A stretch of DNA of 54,185 nt from Byssothecium circinans (Eukaryota; Ascomycota; Dothideomycetes; Pleosporales; Massarinaceae), in assembly GCA_010015675.1 (NCBI GenBank), contig ML977056.1, positions 30,482 to 84,666 of the forward strand, written 5' to 3'. The notes under the pieces are model-generated. The model was not told where the DNA came from, did no database searches, and saw nothing but the letters and a program-made list of their open reading frames with translations. Position 1 is the stretch's first letter, and every line of letters begins with the position of its first letter. Of the stretch, positions 43,985 to 53,747 are shown in pieces. Position numbers and translations under genes: made by a program.

Positions 43985-44640
43985 AGGGTTACGGTGCGGA
44001 ACCGTTCATGAACAGTTCTCGTCTGTTCTAGGGTATCGTTCTTCCGTCGCCTCTTATCATGCGCCGTTCTTCTTGTTTCGGCATTGGCAGGTGGACAATT
44101 GTACTGTACATCTCCCCCCAGCAATGCGTCTCTACTTTGGTAGATGCGCGCTGTGATTCTGCCATGCTTCGTTTGTCAAGTCGTCTCGTTGGTGTGGTGT
44201 CGTAGGGTTACGGTGCGGAACTGTTCATGAACAGTTCTCGTCTGTTCCAGGGTATCGTTCTTTCTTCGTCTCTTACCGTGCGTATTTCTTTTCGTTTGGA
44301 TATTAGAGGGTGGACAGTCGTCCATCTTCCCCGAGCAATGCGTCTCTGCTTTGGTGGATGCGCGCGCTGTGATTCTGCCATGCTTCGTTTGTCTAGTCAT
44401 CTTGTTGGTGTGGTGTCGCGGGGGTACGGTGCGGAACTGTTCATGGACGGTTCTCGTCTGTTCCGGGGTATCGTTCCTCCGTCGTCTCATAGATATTAAG
44501 GGTGGGCAGTCGTCCATCTTCCCCGAGCAATGCGTCTCCGCTTTGGTAGACGCGTGCCGTGATTCTGCCTTGCTTCGTTTGTCTAATCGTCTTGTTAGGG
44601 TGGTTCGGTAGTATGGATAGCTCAGTCTCTCGCGGATGAT
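43985..44640. repeat. Three ~216-219-bp tandem units in the central spacer of copy B
   Basis: Units are centred on GAACCGTTC at 43,999-44,007, GAACTGTTC at 44,218-44,226 and GAACTGTTC at 44,434-44,442. Each is followed by a CATGRACRGTTCTCGTCTGTTC segment and later by the GAGCAATGCGTCTC block. Copy A has two units. Each core and its follower form an imperfect palindrome. Confidence 0.85.
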
Positions 44641-45385
44641 GTGGGCAGATTTGGCATACATGGTGGTAGAGTTAGCTATATGATCTTACTGCGAACGGTA
44701 GTCGTTCGCCATACATCGAGGGCGGTGCATGGAGTTAGTAATAATATGGGCAGCCCCCCTCTCACCTTTCTCGCTGTGGGCTTGAGTGAATGTTTTGTCG
44801 CTTAGACGGACGTGCACTCTTCGCAACCATTCGGACGACCGTAAAACGGATAATTTCTTGCAGCGGTAATATTGTAGGACCGCATGTCGCTTGGTTAATG
44901 GACTTGAGAATACCTAGGTACATACTGCGAGGTGTCAAATCGGTACTTTGCACAGAATTAAATAGTTTGAATGAGAGGTATATACAACGATATAATGCCG
45001 TATAAATGCTTCCGAGTAGCCTCACCAAGAGGCGACTTTAAAGACTCTTGTTTCCGATATCTAATGATACGTTGATGGTGGGAAGAGTTTCCCAGCCCCC
45101 CTCTAGAACTACCGCAGGATGCAGATTGTTTACGTGACAGATGGTATACTCGCCTTTCAGTAAACGAACAGATTTGTACAGTTCTAAGCACGTCCATGAA
45201 CAGTTTCAGAACGGTTTGCATGCTATTACTTGGGGATCAACTATTCTCTTCATAAAGTCCAAATATAGTGCGGAGCCAAAACCACTCTGCTCAAGCTAAC
45301 AACGAATACATCATTCCAGTCTCGTTCGTGTCCACCACCAGGCACACCAACAGTGCTAGCCATTCTCCCGTAATCGTCTCTAACC
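44641..45385. other. Spacer of copy B between tandem array and stand-alone gene
   Basis: No gene seen. It matches 32,965-34,017 of copy A apart from the 330-bp segment missing here. It holds the 3' UTR of the stand-alone gene and, at 45,194-45,217, another pair of motif words (GAACAGTTT and GAACGGTTT). Confidence 0.55.
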
Positions 45386-46555
45386 CTAGGATTTGCGTTT
45401 TTTTCTCGGTGATTCCCCATCATGCGATTCTTGACCTTCGGAACCCGGTCCAATTACTCGCACTGTGTGTGATTAGCATGTGTTCCAGTTAATAATATAC
45501 AGCAGCATAGGCATACCTCGTTTTGGGGTGCGCATAGGCGCGGTCCGCAGCAAGATCTCCACATCGCCTCGCCGCCGCATCCGTAGCATCTCAATCACCA
45601 GGGCATGGAGATCTGCATCGTCTTCCACGAGCGTGTTGTACATGGGGTTGAGGAGCTTAGAAGACGCTAAGTTGAAATCCACAAGGGAGTTGTTCAGCTG
45701 ATGCTGAAGCCCTGCAAGAGTGACAACGTAAGGAACAATGTCGTTCTTTTTTGCGACTCTTCTTATTCTTCTCTGCTCAGCATCATCCATCGCGGGATCG
45801 AAGGTGTCCACTATCCGAATGGTACAAAGTGTGTTCTTTGTAATCTCGTCCTTGACAAGTATACCACCATCTTTCAATTTGGTTGGATGTTCTCGTTGCG
45901 GCTCGGTGACTGCACGGTTCATTTCTGTCGATCCGATTGACGACACGATTCTGCTTGATGTCGCGCCGCGAGAGTCAACTGCTAGTCCTCGGCGAGCATC
46001 TGACGTCCCCGCACCCTCCTCGTTCTTCACGATACACTCTTGCTTCATCTTTAAGTTGCCATTTTTGCTTGGGCACCGTGCAGTCTCTTGCATTTTCCAC
46101 CAAACATGCCAGGCTGCTTGCTTTCTGTTCTCGGCTGGAACTTCGGCATGGCGGAGGCGTGGACAAGGTACATCGGCCAACCATTGAGTGATATAACTGT
46201 CTCGTATCTTACTCAAGTTTTTCGATCCTTCCTTCTCTGCCTGCATCAGCTGGAAAGCGCCCGTCTTCTGCGCCCATTGGGTCAAATGCCAACAGAGAAA
46301 GGACAGCGCCACATCGTCCAAATCAAATGCGCGTTTAATTCTATCACCTGGGACCTTGGGGGTTCGAACTAGGAGTTTCTTGTACTCGTCGGCGTTGAGT
46401 GTTGGTGTCCACGGGCCAGCTATCGTAGTGGCTGCGATTTTAAACGCGAGAGGTGTGGGAGACGAGGGTGAGGAGGACTCGAGAGGTGTCGTAGTCACGC
46501 TATCTTGCGGCGGCGGGGGGTATGCGATGGGGGTTGCGCTGTCTGATGGCGCCAT
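45386..46555 (-). CDS. Stand-alone paralogue of the SNF2 protein's N-terminal domain, intact
   Basis: Two exons: 46555-45517 and 45462-45386, phase-1 join over a 54-bp intron (donor GTATGC, acceptor CACAG), 371 aa. The second exon ends SPRKKRKS, a typical basic nuclear signal. A further 55-bp intron (46,616-46,562, donor GTAAGA, CTAAC before CACAG) probably lies in the 5' leader. Similarity to residues 20-320 of the SNF2 protein is seen by eye in order: TQWLADVPCPRLRHAEVPAE against LQWFHDVEFPRFRHPAVPPE; TIRIVDTFDPAMDD against SISTWTIWDPFDKD; then GDVEILLRTAP against GNVMVHVLNP, directly before an intron of the same phase, and QESHDGESPRKKRK against QESPIRDKKRP. No known domain recognised. It may pair with, compete with or target the ATPase (inference). 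The copy in A is broken. Confidence 0.75.
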
Positions 46556-46728
46556 TGATAACTGTGTATGTTAGTGTGACCCATAGTTGTACATAGCTAC
46601 TGGGCTGGAATCTTACAAGGGATGCGCGACAATATGGCGCCTCGCGTTACTGACAAGGCTGTGAGGGGGAGTGTATATTGCGACGTAGGATTGCGATACG
46701 ACGGTTGATGACAGACAAGAACTGTAGT

Positions 46729-46758
46729 GAACCGTTGCGAACCGTTGCGAACAGAAGG
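46729..46758. repeat. Right-end iterons of copy B
   Basis: GAACCGTTGC at 46,729 and 46,739 then GAACAGAAGG, identical in order and spacing to copy A. They lie about 175 bp upstream of the stand-alone gene's ATG and upstream of its putative leader intron. Confidence 0.75.
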
Positions 46759-46885
46759 CGTGCGTGGGGAGATGTGGACGGCAGATGTGCGTTGTGTAGG
46801 TTACAGTCTAGGCATTCGTGACGGGAAAGCGCGCAGTTGTACGGGACGAAATGGTAAATATAGTATAATCCGGTGGTGAGCGGTG

Positions 46886-47488
46886 AAGATGAGGGTGAGG
46901 AGACAATAGGAAGAGCGCCGTTTCAGTGTAACAACGTCGAGCTACGACGGTCTAACTCGATTAGTCCAACACGTGGAACTATGACGTCACGTAGCCTTCA
47001 ATGCCACGTTTACGAAGAATAATCGTCACCACCTTTTTTTTTTTTTTTTTTGTGCGGGCGGCATAGAAATCACACCCCATAGATGAACGATCTATAGATT
47101 TGACGTGTTGTTACCCGCCCACGTGCCGCCTAAGCCTCCATGTCATTATTATTATTCTCAACGCTATGTCTCCGTAGACCCTCCAGGATTGTACCCTGTA
47201 TCTAGCGGCGATCGGCAATCTGTCACTTTTTGTGTGGCTAAAGCTGACATGCGTGCCACGAGGCGCTAAGTAAGCTGTAGGAACATGAAAAAAAAGTTAA
47301 CTAAATCACACTTCAATAATTCATCACCACCACCCTGCGCTTACCTTTTTGCGCTGAATTAGCCGCCATCTGTATGCGCGTCACATACAAATTAACGCGA
47401 AGTCGATGCGACGTGTGGTTGTTGCGCAGTGGTAGGGGGCAGCTTAGTAATTTAATTAGATAGCCGTACCTAATAACTACTTGATATA
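46886..47488. other. Intergenic stretch between copy B and the Fot1-like transposon
   Basis: No gene seen. It contains a run of 18 T at 47,034-47,051 and a TGACGTCA palindrome at about 46,982. Otherwise nothing recognisable. Confidence 0.45.
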
Positions 47489-49339
47489 ACGTAAAGCACC
47501 ACCGAACCGCGCACACCACCGAACCGCGCAGAATTCCTTGGCAACACCATCACCATCTTCAACGCGAAAATGCCTCAACACCATCGTACTGAAGCACTTC
47601 AACACGAAGGTAGACTTCAGCTTGCCCTTGCTGCATACAATAGAGGCCAATTTCCAAGCCTCCGACGCGCTGCTGAAGCCTTTAACGTTAAGGACCGAGT
47701 CCTCAACGAACGCGCCAAAGGAATACCTTTTCGAGCAGAAACAGTTCCGAACCGTTCAAAACTGTCCCCAACCGAGAACAAGACGATTGTTGAATACATC
47801 CTCGACCTCGATTCGCGAGGATTCGCGCCTACGCTGGGCGAAGTGTCGGATATGGCGAATAAACTACTGGCTGAGCGGGGTAAAGAGAGGGTGGGCAAGA
47901 ACTGGGCAGAACGGCTCGTGAACCGTTCAGAACAGTTACGAACTGTCTGGAACCGTGCGAAGGACCGTCAGAGGGCTCTACAGGAAGATCCTGAGGTGGT
48001 TGGCGCGTGGTTTAAGCTTGTGGAGGACACCAAAATCAAGTACGGCGTACACGATGACGATATCCACAACTTTGATGAGACTGGCTTTCAGATGGGTGTT
48101 ATTGGCTCTATGAAAGTAGTCACTGGCTCAGAGAGGCGAGCAAGGCCTACAACGGTTCAGCCAGGCGATAAAGAGTGGGTGACAGAAATCCAGAGTATAT
48201 GTTCGAATGGTACTTTTACCCCACCATTCGTTATATACAAAGGACGCGTCTACATCTCATCGTGGTACCAGGAAGCCGATATACCACGCAATTGGAAGCT
48301 CTCAGTCTCAGAGAATGGATGGACGACCAATGCGCTTGGTCTCGCGTGGTTGAAGCACTTTGATGAGCATACAAAGGCGAGAACTGTTGGCGTCTATCGG
48401 TTGCTGATTTTGGATGGCCACGAAAGCCACCTAAATCAGGATTTCAAGGATTATTGCAAGGACAACAAGATTATTACGCTTTGTATGCCTGCGCACTCAT
48501 CACACATCCTTCAGCCGCTTGATGTGGTGTTATTCTCGCCGCTCAAGCGCAAGTACTCTGAGACTATTCGGAACTTGGCGCGCCAACACGTCTTTCACGT
48601 CAACAAGGAAGCGTTCCTACCAGCCTTCAAAGACGCGTTTTCAAGCGTATTTACGGTTCAGAACTGTCGAAAGGCATTTGAGGCAACAGGGCTAGTCCCT
48701 CTGAACGCGCAGGTGGTGCTTGATCGCCTTAATGTGCGTATACGCACCCCACCAGGACCCCCACCACCAGAGACGCCGTGGCAATCAAGAACTCCAAGTA
48801 ATACACGCGAATTTGGCTCGCAGTCAAGGCTTATACAAGATTCTATTACTCGGTCACCACAAACAGCGCGCGGTGGGCTTTCGCAGCTTGTCAAAGGCGC
48901 TGAGTTGGTGCTGCAAGGTAGCGTGCTTATGAAGGCGCGCATTGAAGAGCTTAAAAAGCAACTTGCAGCGGTAACTAAGCGAAAAACACGCAAGCGCAAG
49001 TATATTCAGAAGGGCGGCACTATGGAGTATGGTCCTACAGCAGACCAGAACGGTTCTGAACCGTCAGGAACCGTTCAGAACCGTAAGAGGGCGAGGGTGG
49101 AGGGTGAACGCGAAGTGCGACAACCAGGTGTTCGCCACTGCGGCAACTGCGGTAAGGCTGGGCATAACGCGAGAACGTGTCAAGCAGATGAAGAGGGTTC
49201 TTCTGAGTCGGAGGCTAGTACTCAGTTTATCATGTCAAGTAGTGATGCGGACGATAATGGCGATGAAGTTGAGTGAGTTGGTGTTGCCAAGGAATCGTGG
49301 GCGGTTCGGTGGTGTGGGCGGTTCGGTGGTGCTTTACGT
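47489..49339 (+). mobile_element. Intact Fot1/pogo-type DNA transposon, 1,851 bp
   Basis: Ends are ACGTAAAGCACC at the left and GGTGCTTTACGT at the right, a perfect inverted repeat flanked by TA on both sides (47,487-47,488 and 49,340-49,341), the expected target duplication for this superfamily. Inside each end are two copies of a 15-16-bp unit containing ACCACCGAACCGC, giving terminal repeats of about 55 bp that finish with CCTTGGCAAC. The single gene fills the rest. The element is free of RIP-type decay although it abuts a RIP-like block, so it is probably a recent arrival and may be active. Confidence 0.93.
47570..49276 (+). CDS. Transposase, DDE_1 superfamily (DD35D) with C-terminal zinc knuckle
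   Basis: 568-aa single-exon cut-and-paste transposase. The N-terminus has a helix-turn-helix (psq-like) start (ALAAYNRGQFPSLRRAAEAF), then a CENP-B-like DNA-binding part (GKNWAERLVNRSEQL). Catalytic triad: Asp169 in HNFDETGF, Asp282 in LILDGHESH and Asp318 in LQPLDVVLFSPLK; 35 residues separate the last two, as in Fot1/pogo elements. A CCHC zinc knuckle is at 524-537 (CGNCGKAGHNARTC), followed by an acidic tail. The ATG at 47,570 lies 80 bp inside the left end. The coding sequence contains at least nine GAACNGTTC-like words (for example at 47,749, 47,920, 49,048 and 49,068). No stops or missing residues, so likely functional. Confidence 0.93.
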   Translation: MPQHHRTEALQHEGRLQLALAAYNRGQFPSLRRAAEAFNVKDRVLNERAKGIPFRAETVPNRSKLSPTENKTIVEYILDLDSRGFAPTLGEVSDMANKLLAERGKERVGKNWAERLVNRSEQLRTVWNRAKDRQRALQEDPEVVGAWFKLVEDTKIKYGVHDDDIHNFDETGFQMGVIGSMKVVTGSERRARPTTVQPGDKEWVTEIQSICSNGTFTPPFVIYKGRVYISSWYQEADIPRNWKLSVSENGWTTNALGLAWLKHFDEHTKARTVGVYRLLILDGHESHLNQDFKDYCKDNKIITLCMPAHSSHILQPLDVVLFSPLKRKYSETIRNLARQHVFHVNKEAFLPAFKDAFSSVFTVQNCRKAFEATGLVPLNAQVVLDRLNVRIRTPPGPPPPETPWQSRTPSNTREFGSQSRLIQDSITRSPQTARGGLSQLVKGAELVLQGSVLMKARIEELKKQLAAVTKRKTRKRKYIQKGGTMEYGPTADQNGSEPSGTVQNRKRARVEGEREVRQPGVRHCGNCGKAGHNARTCQADEEGSSESEASTQFIMSSSDADDNGDEVE

Positions 49340-49341
49340 TA

Positions 49342-51852
49342 TAGCTAATAGAACATTATTAAGTATTGCAAATAATAATTTAAGAGCCTTAGTAGCTATT
49401 TTTAGCTTCTCTAAAAATAACTTAATCTTCTTAAGTATAACTTAGTCCTTTAAAGAGAGCTTATCTCTAACGCAATCTACTTCTACCTATTTATTAAAAT
49501 AGCTATTAATTGCGTGTCTAAGACTTAAAGTAGCTTACAGTATAATATACTATAAACTCTACCTTATACTATTATCTCGCGTAAGCTTGCGGTTATAGCT
49601 AATAGCTAGAAATTTTTAATTGCGCTAAACACTTTATTAGATAAAAATAGCGAAGTTATAAAGCTTACTAAGAGGGCCTTTTTATCACTAGTTCTTAATC
49701 TCTTTTAATATTATATTATATACGCCTAGATTATTATCTTTAAGGTTCTCCTTATTAGTAATAAAGATAAAAGCTTTAGTAGTAAGGTTATTTAAGTTCT
49801 AAGGCTAGTATGCTTTATCTTTATTATATTTTTTCCTTATGTTAACACCCTACTATACTTGCATAAGTACTAGTAGTAATGATTACTCTTTCTTAATTAG
49901 TAGTAAGGTTAATAATATAGCCTTAGTAGTAAAGTTAGTAAGATTTAGGATTATACTTAATATTAAATTAGTAGAGAAGGCCTATAAAAGTTAGGTTTAA
50001 CTAAAAAAGACACTACGTTATACTAATAAAAAGAAAGGGATCTTCTTATTATATTATTATTACCTGCATTATCTATAATAAAATATCTAAGTTTTAAAGT
50101 AAAACCTTAGTCCTTAACTACTTCTATATTACTATTATAAGGTTCTTACTATTATGTTTACTATTAATATCTTTTAAGGCTAAGATATAGTATTCTAGCT
50201 AACTATCTTCTATAATAAAATAAGCGACTAATCCTAGGATAGCTAAGGAGTTAGGGGAAGTCTAAAGATCGTAGCTAATATAAATCCTTAACTTTACTAA
50301 CTATATATATTACTTAACTTTCTCTTTATAACTTCTATACTACCGTATAATCTATTTCTTAATAGTCTCGTGTATATCTAGAAGCTAAGTATTAATATTA
50401 TTATTAAGGTAGGCTAAGAATGCTTAGAACTTAAGGCATTCTACAAGCTAAAAGGGGATAGAATAGGCTATAAGAAACCTAACGTATAGCACTTTAAGCT
50501 AATTAAGGTTAATTAAGTCTCTATATTAATTATTAAGGTAATAACGTTTTTAAGAATTTTCTACTACTAAAACACGAGCTTATTTAAGAATAGTTCATAT
50601 ATTTATAACTTTATACGTTTAAGGAGCGCCTCTTAGAAGGCTATAACTATTAAGAGGACAGCCTATTAGATGCTTTATAGGAGCTATAGTACCTCTAGAA
50701 TAGATATAAGTTCTATTATAATACTTATAGCGCTACTCTTCTTTTTTAGTTTATTTATTATAATACCTTATCTCTATATCCTTATCTAGTATATAAGAGA
50801 ATACCTATAATATTTATAGCTTAGTAGAGGAGACTAAAGATGCTATATAAAGATGCGTTAGTTAGCTTTTAGAGGTTTTACACTCTTTTAGGTTATAGAA
50901 TTATTAGCTAGAAACCTTTAAAAGACTGCCTAATACTAACTAACCTCTTTATTACAACGTTTATATAAAAGAAAGGTATTATTAAGGCATAGTAGTAGCC
51001 TCTAGGTCTTATAGTATAATAAAGTTAGGTAAAGATAAGGAACGCGCTAATATTTATAGATAACTACTAGTTAGTAAGTTAACGCGCTTTAACTTTCTTT
51101 TATATATTTCTTCTTCGCGTTTCTTTTACGCGTGATTACGTGTTAGGTTTAGTTATTAATAAAGAAGTATAATTTACTAATAATAGGCAACCTAATATAG
51201 ATAATATATTACTAATATAGATATCCCTATATTATATTATCGCAATATTATAATCCGCATATTATATTAGTATAATATTAGAAAATGCATATTATATATA
51301 CTATAACCTTGATTTCTCTAAAATAGGGTATTAGATACCCTATTTTAGAGGTTAAAAAGCTCCTATATTAAGGAGTAAGCCCTTAATTTAGAGGATAAAG
51401 GCCTTATTTTAGGAATAGAAATCCCCTATTTTAAGGGCTTACTCCCTATTTTAGGGGTGTTTACCCTTATTTTACTAGTATTTATTACTAAGCCATTGTC
51501 TTACTAGAGCTATAGCTAGCTAAGATTATAATATTTTTTTTTTATTAGCTAAACCTAAGTAAACCTAAGATTTTCCCTTAGGCGTGTATTAGCTTAAGAT
51601 GTCCTTAAGATAGTAGCATAGTAGGTGTAAAGGGAGAAGGTAAAGTATAAGTAGAGGTAAGGTAGCAAGGGTAGGTAAAAGGGTAGGTAAGCTAGCTTAG
51701 AATAGTAATATAACTACTCTAGGGCCTATTTTAAACCCCTAAAAATAGTAAAAAATTGCCTATAAAATAGGGTATAATAAAAGAGCCCCTAAAGTAAGGA
51801 TTTTCGACTATAGTGTGGTAGTTATTATAATATAACATTATTACTTTATTAT
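49342..51852. other. AT-rich, RIP-like block
   Basis: 2.5 kb dominated by A and T in which CpA and TpG are almost missing, while TpA is very common; whole 60-base lines contain none (for example 49,921-49,980). RIP in ascomycetes changes CpA to TpA on both strands of repeats, so this is most simply a repeat beyond recognition. All frames are full of stops, and I could not recognise any transposon protein in it. Confidence 0.85.
51316..51350. repeat. Perfect 16-bp inverted repeat with 3-nt loop
   Basis: CTCTAAAATAGGGTAT, then TAG, then its exact reverse complement. A second inverted pair nearby uses GGAGTAAGCCCTTAA (around 51,373) and TTAAGGGCTTACTCC (around 51,433). The stretch 51,316-51,475 is made of CCCTATTTTAG-like words in both orientations, perhaps the end of an unidentified element. 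Confidence 0.8.
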
Positions 51853-51854
51853 TA

Positions 51855-52958
51855 ACGTAAAGCACCATCGAACCGCCCACACCATTGAACCGCCCAAAAA
51901 TGCTTGGCAGAAAATCAAATAGTCAACCTTTAATAACAATTTAAATATAAGAGCTATAAAGCTGAAATTTTAAATACAGATATATATAATATAGAATAAA
52001 AGGATTATAAAAAAAATTCTAGGATTTCTAATAGCTTAGTAAGCTATATAAGTATAGAGAATTCTAGGTTCACTTAGGCTTTATACCCTACAACACCTAA
52101 TAAACTAGCTAAATAAATTATAATAACTTTAGAGCTAGTTTATGTATATATAATACACCTATTAGTACTAAAATTATAGCGTGCAGCCTAGACCTATTAG
52201 AGAATTAGCGTAGAGAGGGTAGAGATTCCTAAAATTAGAAAAATATAAATAAATATTTTATCTAGCTAGATATTCTTACTTTTTTTCTTTTAATAAACTT
52301 TATATATATATATAACAGTAATATAAATAGTTAGCTATAAAAAATTAGCTTATATAAGCTTCATAATAAGGCAGTGTCTAAATTTTCTAAAAATCTATAC
52401 TTCCTAAGCTAGATCTTTTAGTTTTAGAGGTATTTACTTACTTTAAACTTATATATAGCTTTATTTAGTATATACTATCCTCCTCTTAAGAAGGAAGTAA
52501 GGATATCTAGTATATATAACTTTATTTAAAGGGATTACTAACTTTTCTTACCCTCTACCTTCTACCTCTTATAATAGCCTTAATTCTAGGTCGCACGCTA
52601 TAAACTCTTAAATAGCTATTAACTAATATAGTAATAAGTAAGTCCTAAAAGTTATATAGTATAATACTAAGGTTTAGGTATTAATCTATAGTATAAGGTA
52701 GATTTTAGGTACTAATACTTTATAGGTTAATAACTATTTTATTACGTAAGCTATAGCTATAAGAATTTAATACCTACTAGATTATATATATATTTATCTA
52801 GGTTTAAAATTTCAAAAGAAAATATTAAGGTTTAGCTTTGTTATTAAGATAATACTCTTTGGTTTTCGCTGCCAAGCATTTTTGGGCGGTTCGATGGTGT
52901 GGGCGGTTCGATGGTGTGGGCGGTTCGATGGTGTGGGCGGTTCGATGGTGCTTTACGT
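51855..52958. mobile_element. Non-autonomous relative of the Fot1-like element with RIP-like interior, 1,104 bp
   Basis: Begins ACGTAAAGCACC and ends GGTGCTTTACGT, the same 12-bp ends as the element at 47,489, with TA on both sides (51,853-51,854 and 52,959-52,960). The left end carries two subterminal units (ACCATCGAACCGCCC type), the right end four. The interior of about 950 bp is AT-rich, nearly lacks CpA and TpG, and has no transposase frame. The ends, by contrast, keep many CpA and TpG sites. Either it is a short derivative that captured RIP-mutated DNA, or RIP spared the ends. Confidence 0.82.
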
Positions 52959-52964
52959 TATATT

Positions 52965-53747
52965 ATTAGTAACACTAATTCATACCTAATCTTATCATCT
53001 GTCTAACTATTCTTACTTACGGCGATCGCCTAGTTGTGTAGTAGGTTACTATTAGTATACTAGGTTGCTTAGTAGAGTTTCGCAGCAAGGATAATTAAGG
53101 GTAGAAGCGCCTAACCTTAAGCATTAATCCCGTGTACAATAGTAACCTATTTACGTTAAATAGTCTTTGTACGACCCTTTCTCTCTACCCTTGTAATAAC
53201 CTTTAAGGTTGATATAATGCCCATCTAGAAGCCAGTCTCGTTAAAGTTGTACGTGTCTTCATCTAGTATCCTATGCTTTGCCTTTATATTTTGTATGAGG
53301 TTGAACCACTGCTAGACGACTATAGGATCCTCGCAAAGCGCGCGCTAGTAGTCATACTTACGGTTATAAGTCATACAAAGCATCTCATAGCGGTTAACGA
53401 AGTTTGTAACCTAGTTCTAACCAACAACTGTAGGGTTTAGACTGCATCGAGCAGATAGGATAATATCTGCAATTTCTCGTACAATTAAAATCCGGGGGGG
53501 GAAATCCTTGCGCATCAAGATTAAGGATATGTTAGACGAGGACTTCCTCTTCCGTAGATATAAGTTTACATATTACTGGCTAAGTATCGCGTCGTGGAGG
53601 TGTACCATGATAACGACGCGTAAGAGTTGTGTATAACACATTGTACGAGGAAGCGGCAGCACGAAGGCTTTTAAAAGAACCTAATTTATATGCATTAAGT
53701 GCTAAAGAAAGCCTCCCTTCAGTGATAGGTTGATTGGATAAGGGCAT
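52965..53747 (-). pseudogene. Truncated, decayed transposase of a second pogo subfamily
   Basis: Read from the ATG at 53,747: MPLSNQPITEGRLSLALNAY, then EEEVLV, RILIVREIADIILSAR, NFVNRYEMLCMTYNRKYDY and CEDPIVV. The first catalytic motif appears as LDEDTYNFNETGF (about 53,267-53,229) with Asn in place of the catalytic Asp, then MGIISTLKVITR and finally AIAVSKNS near 53,010. Several in-frame TAG/TAA replace Gln or Trp codons, the RIP pattern. The second half, with the other two Asp residues, is missing: similarity stops within a few bases of the right end of the 1.1-kb element. It differs clearly from the intact transposase at 47,570. Confidence 0.82.

Larger units (their letters stand above)
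38945..46885. repeat. Copy B of the 8-kb element: decayed SNF2 gene, intact stand-alone gene
   Basis: Same orientation and order as copy A, 11.4-11.6 kb away. The SNF2 part has many C-to-T and G-to-A differences from copy A, often CA to TA or TG to TA, plus small deletions, as expected from RIP followed by drift; not all changes fit RIP. The other half (stand-alone gene) is intact here while broken in A. Three tandem units instead of two lie in the central spacer. Limits are by eye. Confidence 0.88.

Noticed and set aside
27330..46885. Starship-type element or other recombinase-driven cargo element
   Set aside because: No DUF3435-type tyrosine recombinase or other integrase was found in either copy; the only transposases lie outside the repeat.
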